Below are positions 35,755 to 47,233 of a stretch of 64,000 bases of DNA, piece after piece; within the stretch, counting starts at the first letter, position 1, and each line of letters starts with the position of its first letter. The position numbers and the translations under genes were made by a program. The DNA is from Inonotus obliquus (lineage: Eukaryota; Basidiomycota; Agaricomycetes; Hymenochaetales; Hymenochaetaceae). Under the pieces are notes generated by a model. That model had not been told where the DNA came from. It made no database searches and was given only the letters and a program-made list of their open reading frames with translations. The DNA is taken from assembly GCA_032164295.1 (NCBI GenBank), contig JAJHTX010000011.1:1364001-1428000 (forward strand), in the 5' to 3' direction.

Positions 35755-38656
35755 ATGAGGTGCGACAGAACATCCTTTGCAAATTTATCTCATCTTCATT
35801 AGTACGCAGAACAGTCAAACACACGGCGACACGATTACGGATATCCTCCGTTCGCTCGAAGACTACTCGGATGTTGCATCGTGGATTAATGATGCGCTAG
35901 AGGATGAAGGGAACTCCACTGAAGGCGTGGAAGATCTGACCGAGCTGGAGAAGCGCGTGTCGCATCTATCCGCAATACTCGAGATTGCTTGCGAGGACAC
36001 GTCGACTCAGCTGGAGAAGACAATTGACGACGTTTCCCGTACAGTACCCCGACTCACATACGATCTACAACTCATGCAAGAAATGGCTCTATCACTGCAG
36101 AACGCGTTGCAAGCGGTACAACGACACTCCGAATCGTTCCTGAATACTTCCGACATAGGCTCTGTCCTTGATCAACTGCATTATCTCGACACCGTCAAGC
36201 GTAATATGGAAGCGTCGTTAGCTGTATTACGAGAAGCGGAGGCATGGTCGAGTCTTGAATCCGAAGTGGTGTCATTCCTTTCGGAGCAGGCATACTCGAA
36301 AGCGGCGTCGAGACTCTCCGAAGCATCCAAGTCGCTCAATGTGTTTGAAAATACACCAGAATACGAGACGCGGAAAACTCTAATGATCAACTTGCAAAAT
36401 CAACTCGAGGCATCACTAAGCTCCGCTCTTGTCGCAGGAATCAACAACAATGATGTCGATGCATGCAAGAGATACTTTGATATATTCTGTCACATCGAGC
36501 GGGAAACGGAGTTCAGGAGCTACTGGAACGGAAGCAAGCGGAAGGGTATCGTTAGTTTATGGCAGGAGACGAGGATTTTGGATAGAGACGAGCCAGGGGT
36601 GAACGCAGATCGGAAGAAGCTCGCTGTGTTTCTACCTGAATTCTACCAGGAGTTTCTTTCGGTGTTACAGGTCGAGCGCCTCTCTGCCGTCTTGATATTC
36701 CCCGATCCACAGCCAACCTTGTCCAATTTCATATCTAGCACGTTTTCTTCCCTCCATCCGACGCTCCCGCAAAGGCTGAACGCTCTTGTCAACTTCTATG
36801 GTGACCTCGTTCTTCCGGAGCTCATATCGGCGTTCAAGGCCGCTGAAGAGTTCGCTGTGGCGACCGACAAGATAATGGAGAAAGTCGGGTTCTCATCCTT
36901 GTCCCCGTCCGTTGTCCCTACCAATCTAGAAGATCGCGAGAATGTGTCTTCAACGCCTCGTGCTCACCGTAGACGTTCCGCAAGACAGTCTTTCTCTAGG
37001 CGCCTGCACAGCTCATCCATTTCAGGACTGCCCGAAAACATCGGAGTCGCGATCGGCTCAAACTCGTTAGATCACAGCTGGGAGGAAACGCTCTTCGAAC
37101 CGTTCCTAGATTATCAGTGCGATTACGGTACACTCGAGAAACGTTTCCTACGCGCACAAATCAAGGACCTGCTGGTTCCTGCTATTTCATCAGGTTCCGC
37201 TGGGCCGCGTTTGCTGCGCGAGCGAGCCATCGACGTTCTATCCTTTGCGGATGAGGCACTCACGCGTTGTACAGCATTTACCCACGGTTACGGCGTCGTC
37301 GGACTAGTGCAAGCACTCGACGACCTCCTTGAAACCTTCTTGCAATCCACGCGGCAGGAGATCTTGGAAGCCGGGACCACGCAATCTGAAGAACCAACTT
37401 CCTTCGAATCTGGTGAAGAATTTGCAGAGTTGGACTATTCTCCTTCAGATTTAGCCGTTTTCCAGTTCTCGTTGCATTTACTCGAGGCTGCGCGGGGTGT
37501 TTTGGAGCGCCTGAGCGCGTTCGAGATTAAACTACGGGGAAGTGTCCAACAAACGTCCAGTGCCCTGAAGATGGCGCGGAACGATCCGTTCGGATCGTAC
37601 ATATCCGGAACGACACGCACCGCTTTAAGTCTGCTACAGTCTTCTGCCCTCAACAGTACAGAGTTGCAAACTCTTCTGGATATTGTTGACGCCGATCAAT
37701 CACAACAGCAACTAACACAAGTCCCGCATAGCGCGTATACTCCTAGTTCAACTACTTTCGCTACGCAACAGAGAACGCCTGCTCCTGTCGGACTATCACT
37801 TTCGAGAAGTGTGCAGCTGACGGGTGCGCGGACTTCAGTTTCGGAGTTCGCAAAGGCATGTCAGATACGGTTGCAAGAAGTCATACTTACACCTTTGCTG
37901 AAACACTTGTCAACGTATGCCACGTTGCCAGCGTGGACTTCTGTTGACCCGAAGGATCGACGAGGAGCTGGTATAGCTAGTAGTGGTGGAGGCGCTATAA
38001 GCGAAGTAGTCATGCCGACTTTTTCCCTCTCTCCGAGCTCAACAATTCAGCGTGTCGCTGAGGGACTTCTGAGCCTTCCGAGGCTATTCGAAGTATACGC
38101 GGATGATGACGCGCTTGCTTTCTCGATTGAGACACTTCCTTATGTTGATGGCGAGAAGCTACTTGCTGCTTCTCATGAGGGTACGACGACCACAACGAGC
38201 GAAGCAACGACTGAAGGTGATTCAAATAACAGCAATCGTCCCAAACTACGCCACTTCCCATCTTCTTCCCTCTCAATCCAGCCTCCCTCGACTCACTCCC
38301 ATACAACACAGCCAACACTCATCCTGACCCCGGAAATGGTGTCGTCGCTCTGGCTTTCCTCCCTCTCACTCACACTTTTCGCTCATCTCACATCTAAAGT
38401 TCTCCCTTCCATCCCACGTCTCTCTCCTCGAGGAAGCGCTCAATTGGCCGAAGACCTATCATATCTAGCACAAATCGGTAAAGCACTCGGTGTGGAGTGG
38501 GGGACGTTGGAAGCATGGAGAGAGGGTGTTGGGATGGATGTGGATGACTTGCGAAGGAGGGTTACAGGTGCTAGTCCAACTGCGAGGGAAGGGGAGGAAA
38601 AGGAGAAAGAAGATATCTTGAGGACTGTTGCTAAACTTAGGGGTGTGTTGGTGTAG
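35755..38656 (+). CDS. COG7: Conserved oligomeric Golgi complex subunit 7
   Basis: This is a lobe B subunit of the COG tethering complex, which returns vesicles within the Golgi. The long open frame contains no Met for its first 98 codons. I therefore propose a 5-nt first coding exon (ATG AG, 35755-35759), a 55-nt intron (35760-35814, GTGCGA...CAG) and exon 2 at 35815-38656, giving 948 aa starting MSQTHGDTITDIL. The N-terminal SLEDYSDVASWIN and the coiled-coil stretch at about 30-160 fit COG7, as do FCHIERE at about 215 and FLPEFYQEFLSVLQ near 275. Ser/Thr-rich low-complexity segments lie at about 375-410 and 800-850. The 3' third has a broken duplicate at 41,844. Confidence 0.85.
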
Positions 38657-39182
38657 AGGGAAGATTGTTGAAAGGTGGCCTTTTCTAGCCTGGATCAAAT
38701 TCAGATTGATTGTGTGTGCATGCTGGTGGTAAAAGTCGTTTCTGTACAATGAAATCTGCAGTCGCCTTTGAACAGCAAATGTCAACCTGTACTCTTCGCC
38801 CTTGTCTGTCAATGATCTTAAAGTTGCGGGAAGTTCGGCTGACTAACAAATTTGATTCTCTCATTCAGATTCCTGTAATCCTCTGCTGAATTACTTGCCC
38901 GTTCACATTCAGCTTCCAACTCTTATTAGACCCGAACCGCTCAAGGCCCGTTCGATAAGACGCTTCATCATCTTCGTATCCACCAAAATCAATAATAAGC
39001 ACGTTTTCATTCAGACCCCATTCAAAAATAATCGACCAATCAAATTCACCCGGATGTAGCAAATGCTCGGAAACATCGAAGTCCCAGGGTGCGCGAGATT
39101 ATTCAATACGAAAACCTCTCCATACCAGAAACCAGACTATCAAGATGAATCCCCGTATCGCATCTTTCCCCGACGTATATCC
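38657..39182. other. Spacer between COG7 and hydrophobin 3' ends
   Basis: The two genes converge here. A 65-codon minus-strand frame (38,865-39,062) has no recognised motif. Its counterpart in unit B (about 42,710-42,900) is diverged, so coding is doubtful. Confidence 0.35.
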
Positions 39183-39911
39183 TACAAGCTGATGTTTATC
39201 GGAACGCAACCGATGGCGATGAGGCCGTCTAAGTATCGCATCAGAATTTGTACTTGTACATCGATCGAACGGATTGATGCTATACTCACTGAAGCTATTG
39301 TTCTCGCAACAGACCGGACTCGCGGAGCTTTATTACAAACCAAGAAATCAGCCCTGTTGTATTCCGCATAGACCAACGGAAAGTAAAACTTACCACCCAG
39401 AGTTTCCAACACCGATGATAGAAAGAGGACTGCAAGTAAGACCGACAAGGACGTTCAGATCCTGTAGGACGATTCCCAAAAGGCCAAGGAGACTAGACGC
39501 AGCGGAACCTCCGGCAGTCTGTACGGATTGACAGCATTGAATGGAACCCGTGTTGCACTGACTCGCGGGCTGCGTTGCAGTTGCAGTTGCGGTGACAGTG
39601 ATTGTCTGTGTCGTTGAAGGCTTGGTGGTAGGTGTAGCTGGTGGGATTGTCGTTACTGGTGGGTTAGATGTCACCGGCGGTTTAGTCGTCACTGGCGGTT
39701 TTGTCGTTGGTGGAATAGATGTCACTGGCGGCTTTGTAGTCACCGGCGGGATTGAAGTCACTGAATGTTTTGTCGTTACTGGCGGGATCGATGTCACTGG
39801 TTTTGTTGTCACCGGCGGGATCGTGACCTTGGTGGTACCCTGCGAAACAGGTTTCGTGGCGACCGCAAGAAGATTGATTGAAAGAACGATAGCGAGTTTG
39901 ATGAAATGCAT
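39183..39911 (-). CDS. Class I hydrophobin with Pro/Thr repeat arm
   Basis: This is a secreted amphipathic coat protein of aerial hyphae and fruit bodies. Exons 39394-39911, 39290-39327 and 39183-39229 give 200 aa; introns are 66 and 60 nt. A signal peptide ([19 protein letters not shown]) is followed by about 75 residues of [16 protein letters not shown] repeats, unusual for the family, then [11 protein letters not shown]. The hydrophobin core has all eight Cys: C-x6-CC-x33-C-x12-C-x5-CC-x-C. It includes [29 protein letters not shown] and the typical end [14 protein letters not shown]. The second intron falls between the sixth and eighth Cys. The repeat arm may anchor or space the core from the wall (inference). 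A TATA box lies 96 bp upstream. Confidence 0.92.
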
Positions 39912-40006
39912 AGCGTCGATAATACGAGGTAAAGACCTTTGGAGAGGTTGGACAGTCAAGAGCTGATCGCTGGTAGACTAGGGAAGAACACATGAACAAG
40001 TGAACG

Positions 40007-40013
40007 TTTTATA
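40007..40013 (-). promoter_or_regulatory. TATA box of hydrophobin gene
   Basis: TATAAAA on the minus strand, 96 bases before the ATG. The same box at the same distance is kept in the duplicated locus (43622-43628). The position suits a strongly expressed fungal gene. Confidence 0.6.
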
Positions 40014-41600
40014 CCTACTCGGGGCCAGTCCACCTTTAAATTTTTTTGCGCGTATGAAGCGTTGGAGTCTTTCATGGAATTCTCTGTATTGTTGCACCAA
40101 CTTGTCAGTGCTTGTCGCCAGCGAGCCAATAAATCGTCCGAATCTAGACCAGTTTAGATTTTAATACATTAAAAAAGCATGCCCGTAGCACAGAAGCAAA
40201 ATTGAAGTCATCGGAGCCACTCTCTTCAACGGTGAGCCGGGAAATAGTGGAAGCATACGCATCGGAGGTGCACCAGCTGTCAGAGCGTGAGAGTCAGGGC
40301 GTAGCAATCCACCATATGACCCTTCATGGCTCGGCATAATGGAATACCGATGGAAATCTATGCTCCTTTCTTTCGTTGTTTTCAGGAAAGTGGCTCATGC
40401 ACATTTAGCCGAAGTCTAGGTGGCCAAGAGATCGCCAACGAGGCTATCTTCTTTTTTTTCAACCATCCTACATATCTGTGCCATGGAAAAAAACGAAGGC
40501 AAAGTCAGGAATCAATCCATATTCGAACCGTAGATCAAGTGAAAATCTCGCAATGAATGCGACGGAGTCCAATCGCAAAGCACTTGGTTGCGTTGATCGA
40601 CCATCTTAACGCCGCCGGAAAAAGTGAGACCTTACAGTCTCCCGCTTCTAGTTAGAACTCGACTGTCAAAGAAGCAGAAAATAACACATCGAATGCACCA
40701 ATCCACGTAGACTCATGGGCATGATATTATCGCCGAAGTATCCGAACACAGGAAGAAACAAACGAACGAATCAGCGAATAATTCGTCACTCCGGGCACAA
40801 CGCTAAGCAAGAGCCGATAGATACCTCTTACTTGCGAGGTAGGATCGGAGAGAAGAAAGAATGAGAAAGTCGAAGACTGCTCAAAAGAGCCGCACCATTG
40901 GCTGACAGCCTCTTAGGTCCGGATACGACACGGCGGATCCGCTATCCACCCGGATGCGGACAAGACTTTGAAGAGCGATTCTCCGGACGGATCTATACGC
41001 GCGGAACCGGATATGAGAGCAGTCATAAAGTATACGCGCGGATGCGGATACGATGAAAATATCCGCCCGTGTCCAGTAAGATACGCTGTATAGCCTGCCG
41101 CCTCTACCCCTTGCAAACCCAGGCTGCTGCAACTAGACAGATGAAAAGCTGATATTTTTCAGCGCTGTCGCAGTGATGTATCCGTTCGTCGGACGGAAGG
41201 GTTGTCCATAGACCCATCGCTGAAGAGCCGGTACCAGTTGGTCAAGTCAAGGTTTGGGTGATTCACTGCATAGAAGTCGAATACTCACCTGTACTAGCGC
41301 CCGAGTTATCCTTTAAAGCTGATCGATTTCTCTTCTTTACCAATGCACTTGCTATACAACAATTCATTGTGAAAAAAGGTAGAAGTCTCTCGGACATGAA
41401 GGACGCGAGTGGAGTCGGAAGTCGGAAACTCGGGAAACATTACCAACCGGACGCACGTGTCGTGGCACTGATCAGGATTCCCACCGTCACGTACGGAAGC
41501 ATCCTGTCCTTCTTTCTTAAATTCTCTCTTCTTCATTCTCGAGTGCACCCAAGACACAAGAGTGAAAAATCGTCGAGCTCTGGTATATCATGCAACAGCG
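40014..41600. other. Spacer with a CGGAT-rich patch
   Basis: Much of this is duplicated at 43,640-44,810. Between about 40,915 and 41,075 at least seven CGGAT words occur, several in near-palindromic settings (GGCGGATCCGCTATCC, GCGGATGCGGATACG). Similar but shorter patches stand in the kinase array. No gene is supported. Confidence 0.4.
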
Positions 41601-41602
41601 AG

Positions 41603-41835
41603 CTTAATAGCATCTGAGAGATTGAACGTACTTTTCATTGTCATTGAAAGGGTAGTCTGCTCCGAGTTGATACGCGGCAGCGAAACCTGAATGCATATGA
41701 TTGAGCAATTACACGGTCTATATAGGAGGGTAAGAATCCTATTTCGTCTTTGTTCGCAAAATAACAGTCGTTCAGTCGTCTTTGTGTAACAGCTATGTCG
41801 AAAGTTTTAACTGTTCATCAAACCCATCGACCCAC
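41603..41835 (-). pseudogene. Fragment of FAD oxidoreductase 3' end
   Basis: This is the duplicate of the last exons of the FAD gene at 44825-46817. It keeps AAAYQLGADYPFND and the end of exon 6, then homology stops at 41835. No upstream exons are present, so it cannot be expressed as an enzyme. It marks the right end of duplication unit A. Confidence 0.85.
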
Positions 41836-41843
41836 TTGATACC

Positions 41844-42560
41844 TCCACGCGGCAGGAGATCTTGAAAGTAGGAAGCACTCCGTTAAATCTGGGGAAGAGT
41901 TCGCGGAGTTGGACTGTGCTCTTTCAGAGTTGGCCGTGTTCCAGTTCTCGTTACATCTACTCGAGGCTGGGCGGGGTGTTCTGGAGCGCCTGATCGCGTT
42001 CGAGGTCAAACTACCGGGAACAGTCCAGCAAACATCCAGCGATCCGTTCGGGTCTTACATATTCGTAAGAACACGCAAGTACTGTTTTAAGTCTCCTACA
42101 ATCCTCTGCTAACTATGGTCCAGATATGGTTGCAAGAAGTCATACTTGCACCTTTGCTGAAACACTTGTCGACACACGCCTCGTTGTGAACGTGGACTTT
42201 TGTTGACCCGAAAGGTCGACGAGGGGTGGGTACAGCTAGTAGCAGTGGAGGTTATATGAGTGAGGTAGTCATGCCGACTTTTCCCCTCCGTCTCTCACCC
42301 CGAGAAGCGTTCAACTAACTGAAGACTTGTTGATCCAGCACAAATCGGTAAAGTACTCGGTGTGGAGCGGAGAGCATAGGAAGCATCGAGAGTGTGTGTC
42401 TGGATGTATGAGAATGACTTGCGAAGGAGGGGGACGAAAAGGGGTTCTATTGCAAAACTTAGGCGCACGAAAGGTGGCCTTCCTGATGTTTTACCACCCT
42501 GGAAAATTTTAGGTTATGCTTGACTGGACATGAATGGTTACATAAAAAGGCGTTTCTGTA
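41844..42560 (+). pseudogene. COG7 3' fragment
   Basis: This is a copy of COG7 from TCCACGCGGCAGGAG onward (compare 37346). It reads LAVFQFSLHLLEAGRGVLERL and VKLPGTVQQTSSDPFGSY, then loses about 200 bases and the frame, and continues to the COG7 3' end and flank. It lacks the first 520 residues. It is a non-functional result of the tandem duplication. Confidence 0.88.
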
Positions 42561-43009
42561 CAATGAAATCTGCAGTCATCTACGAACAGTAGATGTCAAC
42601 CTCTACCTTTCTCCCTGGCTTGCTGATGATCTCAAAACTGTAGAAAACTCGGCTGACTAACAGAGACCGGTATCCATCATGAATTCACTTCGGCTGAAAT
42701 TCAGAGGCACTAAATGGCATCTTCCTGTAATCCTCTTCATTCAATTACTTGCACATTCATCCTCAGCTTCGAACCATTTATTAGACCGAGACCGCTCAAG
42801 TCTCGTTATATTAAGACGTCAACTGCTTCATTCAAAACACCATTCAAAAACAATCGATCAGTCAAAATTCACCCGTATGACAAAATTCACCCGTATGACA
42901 GGTTGACATAGCAAATGCGCCGAAATAGCAAAGTCCCAAGGTACGCGAAATGATTCAATAAAACTTCTCACCACCAGAAACCAGACTATACCAATGAATC
43001 TCCGTGTAT

Positions 43010-43528
43010 CCTACAGACGGGTAGATATTTATCGAACGCAGCTGATTGAGATGAGGCTGTCTGAGTATCAAAGTCAGAATCAAAATCTGTACATCAAGGA
43101 GCGTATGAGTTCAATACTCACGGAAACTGTTATTCTCGCAAATAGACCGGACTCGCGGAACTTCACTGGTATTTTGTCGGTATCTACAGGATCGTCACTG
43201 GTGGTTCGATAGTTACTGGTGGATTTCTCGTCGTAATTGGCAGGATGGACACTGTCGGCTTTGTCGGTATTGGCAGGATCGTCACCCGCGGGTCTGTCGG
43301 TATTGGAAGGATCGTCACCGACGGCTTTGTCGGAATCGGCAGGATGGACACGGACGGTTTCGGTATGGGAAGGGTGGTAAACACCGGCGGGTCTGTCGGT
43401 AGCGTTGGGATCGTCACCGTAGTGGTGGGCTTCACCGGGATTATAAGGTCGTCGGACTGCGCAACTGGTCTCGTCGCGACCGCAAGAAGATGGATTGAAA
43501 GTACGATAGCGAATTTGATGGAATGCAT
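43010..43528 (-). pseudogene. Hydrophobin paralogue that lost its cysteine core
   Basis: It starts MHSIKFAIVLSIHLLAVAT, a signal peptide nearly identical to the sister gene. About 80 residues of repeats then follow, now of the type ILPIPTKPSVT, with a stop at 43184. The whole segment with Cys 1 to 4 is missing. The downstream piece equal to [11 protein letters not shown] is changed to a frame-broken form (TGTTGC is now TATTTGC), and the GLIAIGC exon is damaged. What remains open is a 114-aa secreted Pro/Thr/Ile repeat peptide with no Cys. The TATA box is still present. Confidence 0.8.
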
Positions 43529-43621
43529 AGCGTTGATAGTACGGGCGAGGACCTTCGGAAAGGTTGGAAATCAAGAGTTGATCGCTGGTAGACTAGGGAA
43601 GAAGACGTGAACGAGTGAGCA

Positions 43622-43628
43622 TTTTATA
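43622..43628 (-). promoter_or_regulatory. TATA box of the hydrophobin-like locus
   Basis: TATAAAA on the minus strand, 94 bases before the ATG at 43528, kept from the duplication. Confidence 0.5.
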
Positions 43629-44824
43629 CCTACACAGGGGTCGGTTTGCCTTTAATTTGCGCCCCGTGTGCCTGTGCTCACTTCATGAGCAGGCAAGTCC
43701 GTAGTAATTCAACATTCAACATTGACAGATGGTGATGATGAAACGTCGGCGTTTTATGGCGTATTTTGTATTGCCGCATCAACTTGTCAGTTCCTTCCGC
43801 AAAATGATCGGAGCTCGATTTTCGGAGCCACTCCTTTCAACGGTGAGCCAAGCAATAGCGGAAGAATACGCATCAGAGGTGTACCAACTGTCAGAGTCAG
43901 GGAGTAGCATTCCTTCAAATGAATCCTTCACGGCACGGTATCATGAAATACCGGTGGAAGTCTATGCTCCTTTCTTTCCTTGTTTTCAAAGTGGCTCATG
44001 TTCATTTAGGCGAATTCTAGGCATCCAAGAAATCTCCAAGGACGCTACCTTTCGATCATCCTACATATCTCTGTCATAAAAAAAGAAAGCCAAGTCGATA
44101 CCGCCGATGTGTCCGAACACAAACCAAGACCCGAAGAAGCAGACGAAAGAATCAAGGCAGTATTCATCACTTCAGGCACAGCGGTAAGCAGAGGCCGGTC
44201 GATCCCTCTTTCTTGTAATGCAAGACCGGAGATGGAAAAGGATGGGAAATTCGAAACTGCTCAAAAGAGCAGCCGTCACTGGCTGAACGCCTCTTCTCCT
44301 TAAAACGCACGGATGACTTCAGGGACTGACCTTTGATCCAGCACTCTGGAGATAGGCCTACTGACAGTTCATTACACGCCGTCCGACGGGCGGGTACTTA
44401 CCACACATATACCAGCGCTTCATTTCTGCAAATCGAGAATTTAGTATTCGGACGGTTCAATATTCATTTGTCGAACACCCACCAGGACCAGTCCCATAGT
44501 TTCCCTCTGAGACTGACCGATTTCTCTCATTCACAATGCATTACGATGTTCATTTAGAAAGAAGGGAAGAAGGGATAAGGGAACATGAAGGACGAAGGAC
44601 AAGACGCAAGTGGATTCGGAAAATCGGAAAACATTACTACCCGTATGCATGTGACGAGACATTTGTTCCCACCGTCAGGGTCCTGGACAATTTAACTGGA
44701 TTACTACGCGAGCTTCCCCTTCCTATCCTTCTTCCGCATTCTGGTTAGGTGCATCACACCCAAGACAAGAGTGAAAAGACGTCGAGCTCTAGTATATCAT
44801 GCTCAACAAAAGCTTAATAGCATC
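43629..44824. other. Spacer, duplicate of about 40,015-41,600
   Basis: A plus-strand frame at 43,729-44,079 (116 codons) has a disrupted counterpart in unit A near 40,200-40,430. No family is recognised, and the disruption argues against coding. No other gene was seen. Confidence 0.35.
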
Positions 44825-46817
44825 TTAGAGGTGAACGTACTTTTCATCGTCATTGAAAGGGTAGTCCGCACCGAGTTGATACGCGGCAGCGAATCCTGAA
44901 GTAAGGCCAACTGGAAATAAATATGATTGAGCAATTACACGTTAATGCAGGAGGTTAAGAAGTCTACCTTCGTGCACTTTGTTCGTGGATTGACAGGTAT
45001 TCAGTCATCTTTGCGTAACCCTTATGGTGAAAGCCGCTTACTGTTCACCAAACCCCATCCACCCGCATAGTGCGTATGATTCTTCCCGTTTATCGCCCAC
45101 AACCAAGGGACCGTACCGAGGTAGTGCGTCCAATTATGGCCTTGTTGCTTCCACCACTTTTCTTTGACCACTTTGCTTGGATCTATCTCGTCACGCGTCC
45201 ATTCGTTCTGCATATCTTTGTTGAGGAAAATTGTTTGATACAGGTGCGGGTGCTCCGACGCCGGGGGAGGTGAAGGTAGAGACCCTATTCCGTCATTTGC
45301 AGGATGTTGACCATCTGGAGGTATTCCCTATAGCGAAAGAAGAAGCTACAATTGATGCGAACGAAATCGCGTTGTCTCAATCACTAACCTTGAACTGAGG
45401 CTGATAATGAGTGAGGTCGAAGCTCATCTCGATCTTCTTCGGATCTTGGTCGTACATATGAATGAAGTACAGAGGTCGGAATTCTTTCTCGGCAAACGTC
45501 ATCGCTTCCTGTGTATCTTCCTCTTTCTTCCGCGACTTGGCAACGAGCTCCTCCCTGTAGTGTAGTTCGTAATACTGGGGGAAAGGCGCTTAGCGATGGA
45601 TGAATAGTAACAGTCATTTAGCGTACCTTTTCCATGTACTCCCTATCATAATGTGTAACACTTATGTCGTAGAAATACTTCACGTTTCCAAGCACTTTCC
45701 TCTCTAACCACGACGCTTGGTCGCCAAGCATCTTCAAGCAGCTATCCGCGTCAGCTGCGAATATCAATTCGTCAAAGTACTCGACGTCGCTATTCTCGTC
45801 GTCATGGTTATCAGCGGGTTTAAACCGAAGAATGACGCCTCCGTTATCACGTCCAAGGACTTGGAGGACCTCCGTTTTCAAGCGAATCCTCACATCATGT
45901 TGTTCAAGATGGTTCTTCCACGCTGCGTAGACATCATGCAAGTTCGGAAATGCAAGCATCGTAGGGATCTCCGCAAGCAGCGAGTCGGGCGAATACTCGA
46001 ACAGACTCATGCTCGGGTCAAGGAAGAGCCGTTCGAGAATTGCTGATGAAACATGCGGTGTCTGATTCCCGGTTCCCTATCGTGATCGTAGAAACGTCAT
46101 TCCACGTGCCAGAATTAAACGAAAGACCCACCATGAAGAGAGCGATCAACGGATAAATCAGCCTATCTCCGAAATCCTGTGGGAATCTGAAAAGCTTAAG
46201 CATGGCTTGGACGCTCATCACAGCAAACAAAGGTTCGAGATATTTGATAATTTTCAGCACGCGACCAAATTTCTTGATATTATCTGCGTGCTTTGCGACG
46301 AGCTCCGAAGGGAAGACGTTCGTCCAGAATTTATCCTCGCCTTTTCCGAAGGAAATTTGCATCCCGACCTCGGTAGACTTGAAACCGAGCTTCTCGAAGA
46401 ACCTAAATGTATTAAAGAACTGCGGTGACCCGCCTTGGACCTAGATTGAGATTAGAAGATTAAGGTAAGTTAAGATCAGAATAAAATAAGATCTGTGAAG
46501 CCTTACTCCGTCATTAATATAACTTGCGCCGAACTTCTCGGTGTCAATCCTAGAAGCAATATTAGTTCGATGATGGTACTGCTTCCAACAATGTGGACCG
46601 TACGGGATTGATGTGGCCATACCACCACAAACATCTTGCTTGTCAAAGACCGTAACCTGGAATCTGTTCCCGTGATTTGCTAGCGCAAAAGCGGCCGCCA
46701 TTCCAGCTGATCCCTGAAATAGACCGTCGACTTCAATCACGACTCACCGATAAGAGCAAGACTTACTGCACCAACGACTGCGACCCGAACTGGACCTGCG
46801 TGCTGTCGATTCCTCAT
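44825..46817 (-). CDS. FAD-dependent amine-oxidase-like oxidoreductase
   Basis: This is a flavoprotein of the FAD/NAD(P)-binding (flavin amine oxidase-like) superfamily; the substrate is unknown. Eight exons (46767-46817, 46507-46713, 46132-46440, 45627-46076, 45389-45574, 45042-45327, 44968-44976, 44825-44910) give 527 aa, all in phase. The N-terminal dinucleotide motif is VVGAGSAGMAAAFALANHG, with acidic VTVFDK at the second strand. Mid-protein ELIFAADADSCLKML is the usual amine-oxidase stretch before the second FAD contact. The C-terminal VNMHEVGLTSGFAAAYQLG closes the FAD fold. Exon 7 is a 9-nt microexon (TGCACGAAG) needed to make NMHE. No signal peptide was seen. The 3' end is duplicated at 41,603-41,835. 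Confidence 0.88.
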
Positions 46818-47233
46818 GACTGCAAGATTTTGTGCACCGGATGATGAATGTTTGAAGTAGAGATGTTCGATGCGCCTCAGTCTGTGTCGCGCTTACTAAA
46901 TACGTCAGCCATGTCAGCACCCTCGTTCATGTTCAGCCCGGAGCGATATTAAGCTGACGATCACGGATCAGCCCAAACGAGAACGCGTTATGTCACGTGC
47001 CAGTCACGCGTTTTATATCACCTGAACGATCACGCGTAAGTCCCAGTAGCATTTGCCTTGTCAAAAAATATGAATGTGGATGCTAAAGTCCAACACCCGA
47101 TGAAGCACCTTGTACAAATAGCAATAGAGACTTGGCAAAATGTGTGAAACATGGTCACGATCTGATATGAGAACCGAAAGAAGACACGATAGTACCAGGT
47201 AGCATGAACAAGACGATAGGAGATTCACGAGCG
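46818..47233. other. Spacer, no gene recognised
   Basis: It contains the FAD gene promoter. Two partly similar GATCACG(C) words stand near 46,960-47,035. No gene was seen. Confidence 0.3.

Larger units (their letters stand above)
37346..41835. repeat. Tandem segmental duplication, unit A
   Basis: This block, from inside COG7 to inside an FAD-oxidoreductase fragment, is repeated as unit B (41,844 to about 45,065). The order is the same in both: COG7 3' end, hydrophobin (minus), spacer, FAD gene 3' end (minus). The left edge is TCCACGCGGCAGGAG at 37346 and 41844. Confidence 0.85.
41844..45065. repeat. Tandem segmental duplication, unit B
   Basis: Second copy of unit A (37,346-41,835), shortened by internal deletions (about 3.2 kb against 4.5 kb). 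Its left part is decayed. At its right edge it runs into the intact FAD oxidoreductase gene. Confidence 0.85.

Noticed and set aside
38865..39062. 65-codon minus-strand frame between COG7 and hydrophobin
   Set aside because: Its duplicate is not conserved as a frame, so coding is not supported.
43729..44079. 116-codon plus-strand frame in unit B spacer
   Set aside because: The duplicate in unit A is broken by frame changes, and nothing is recognised in it.
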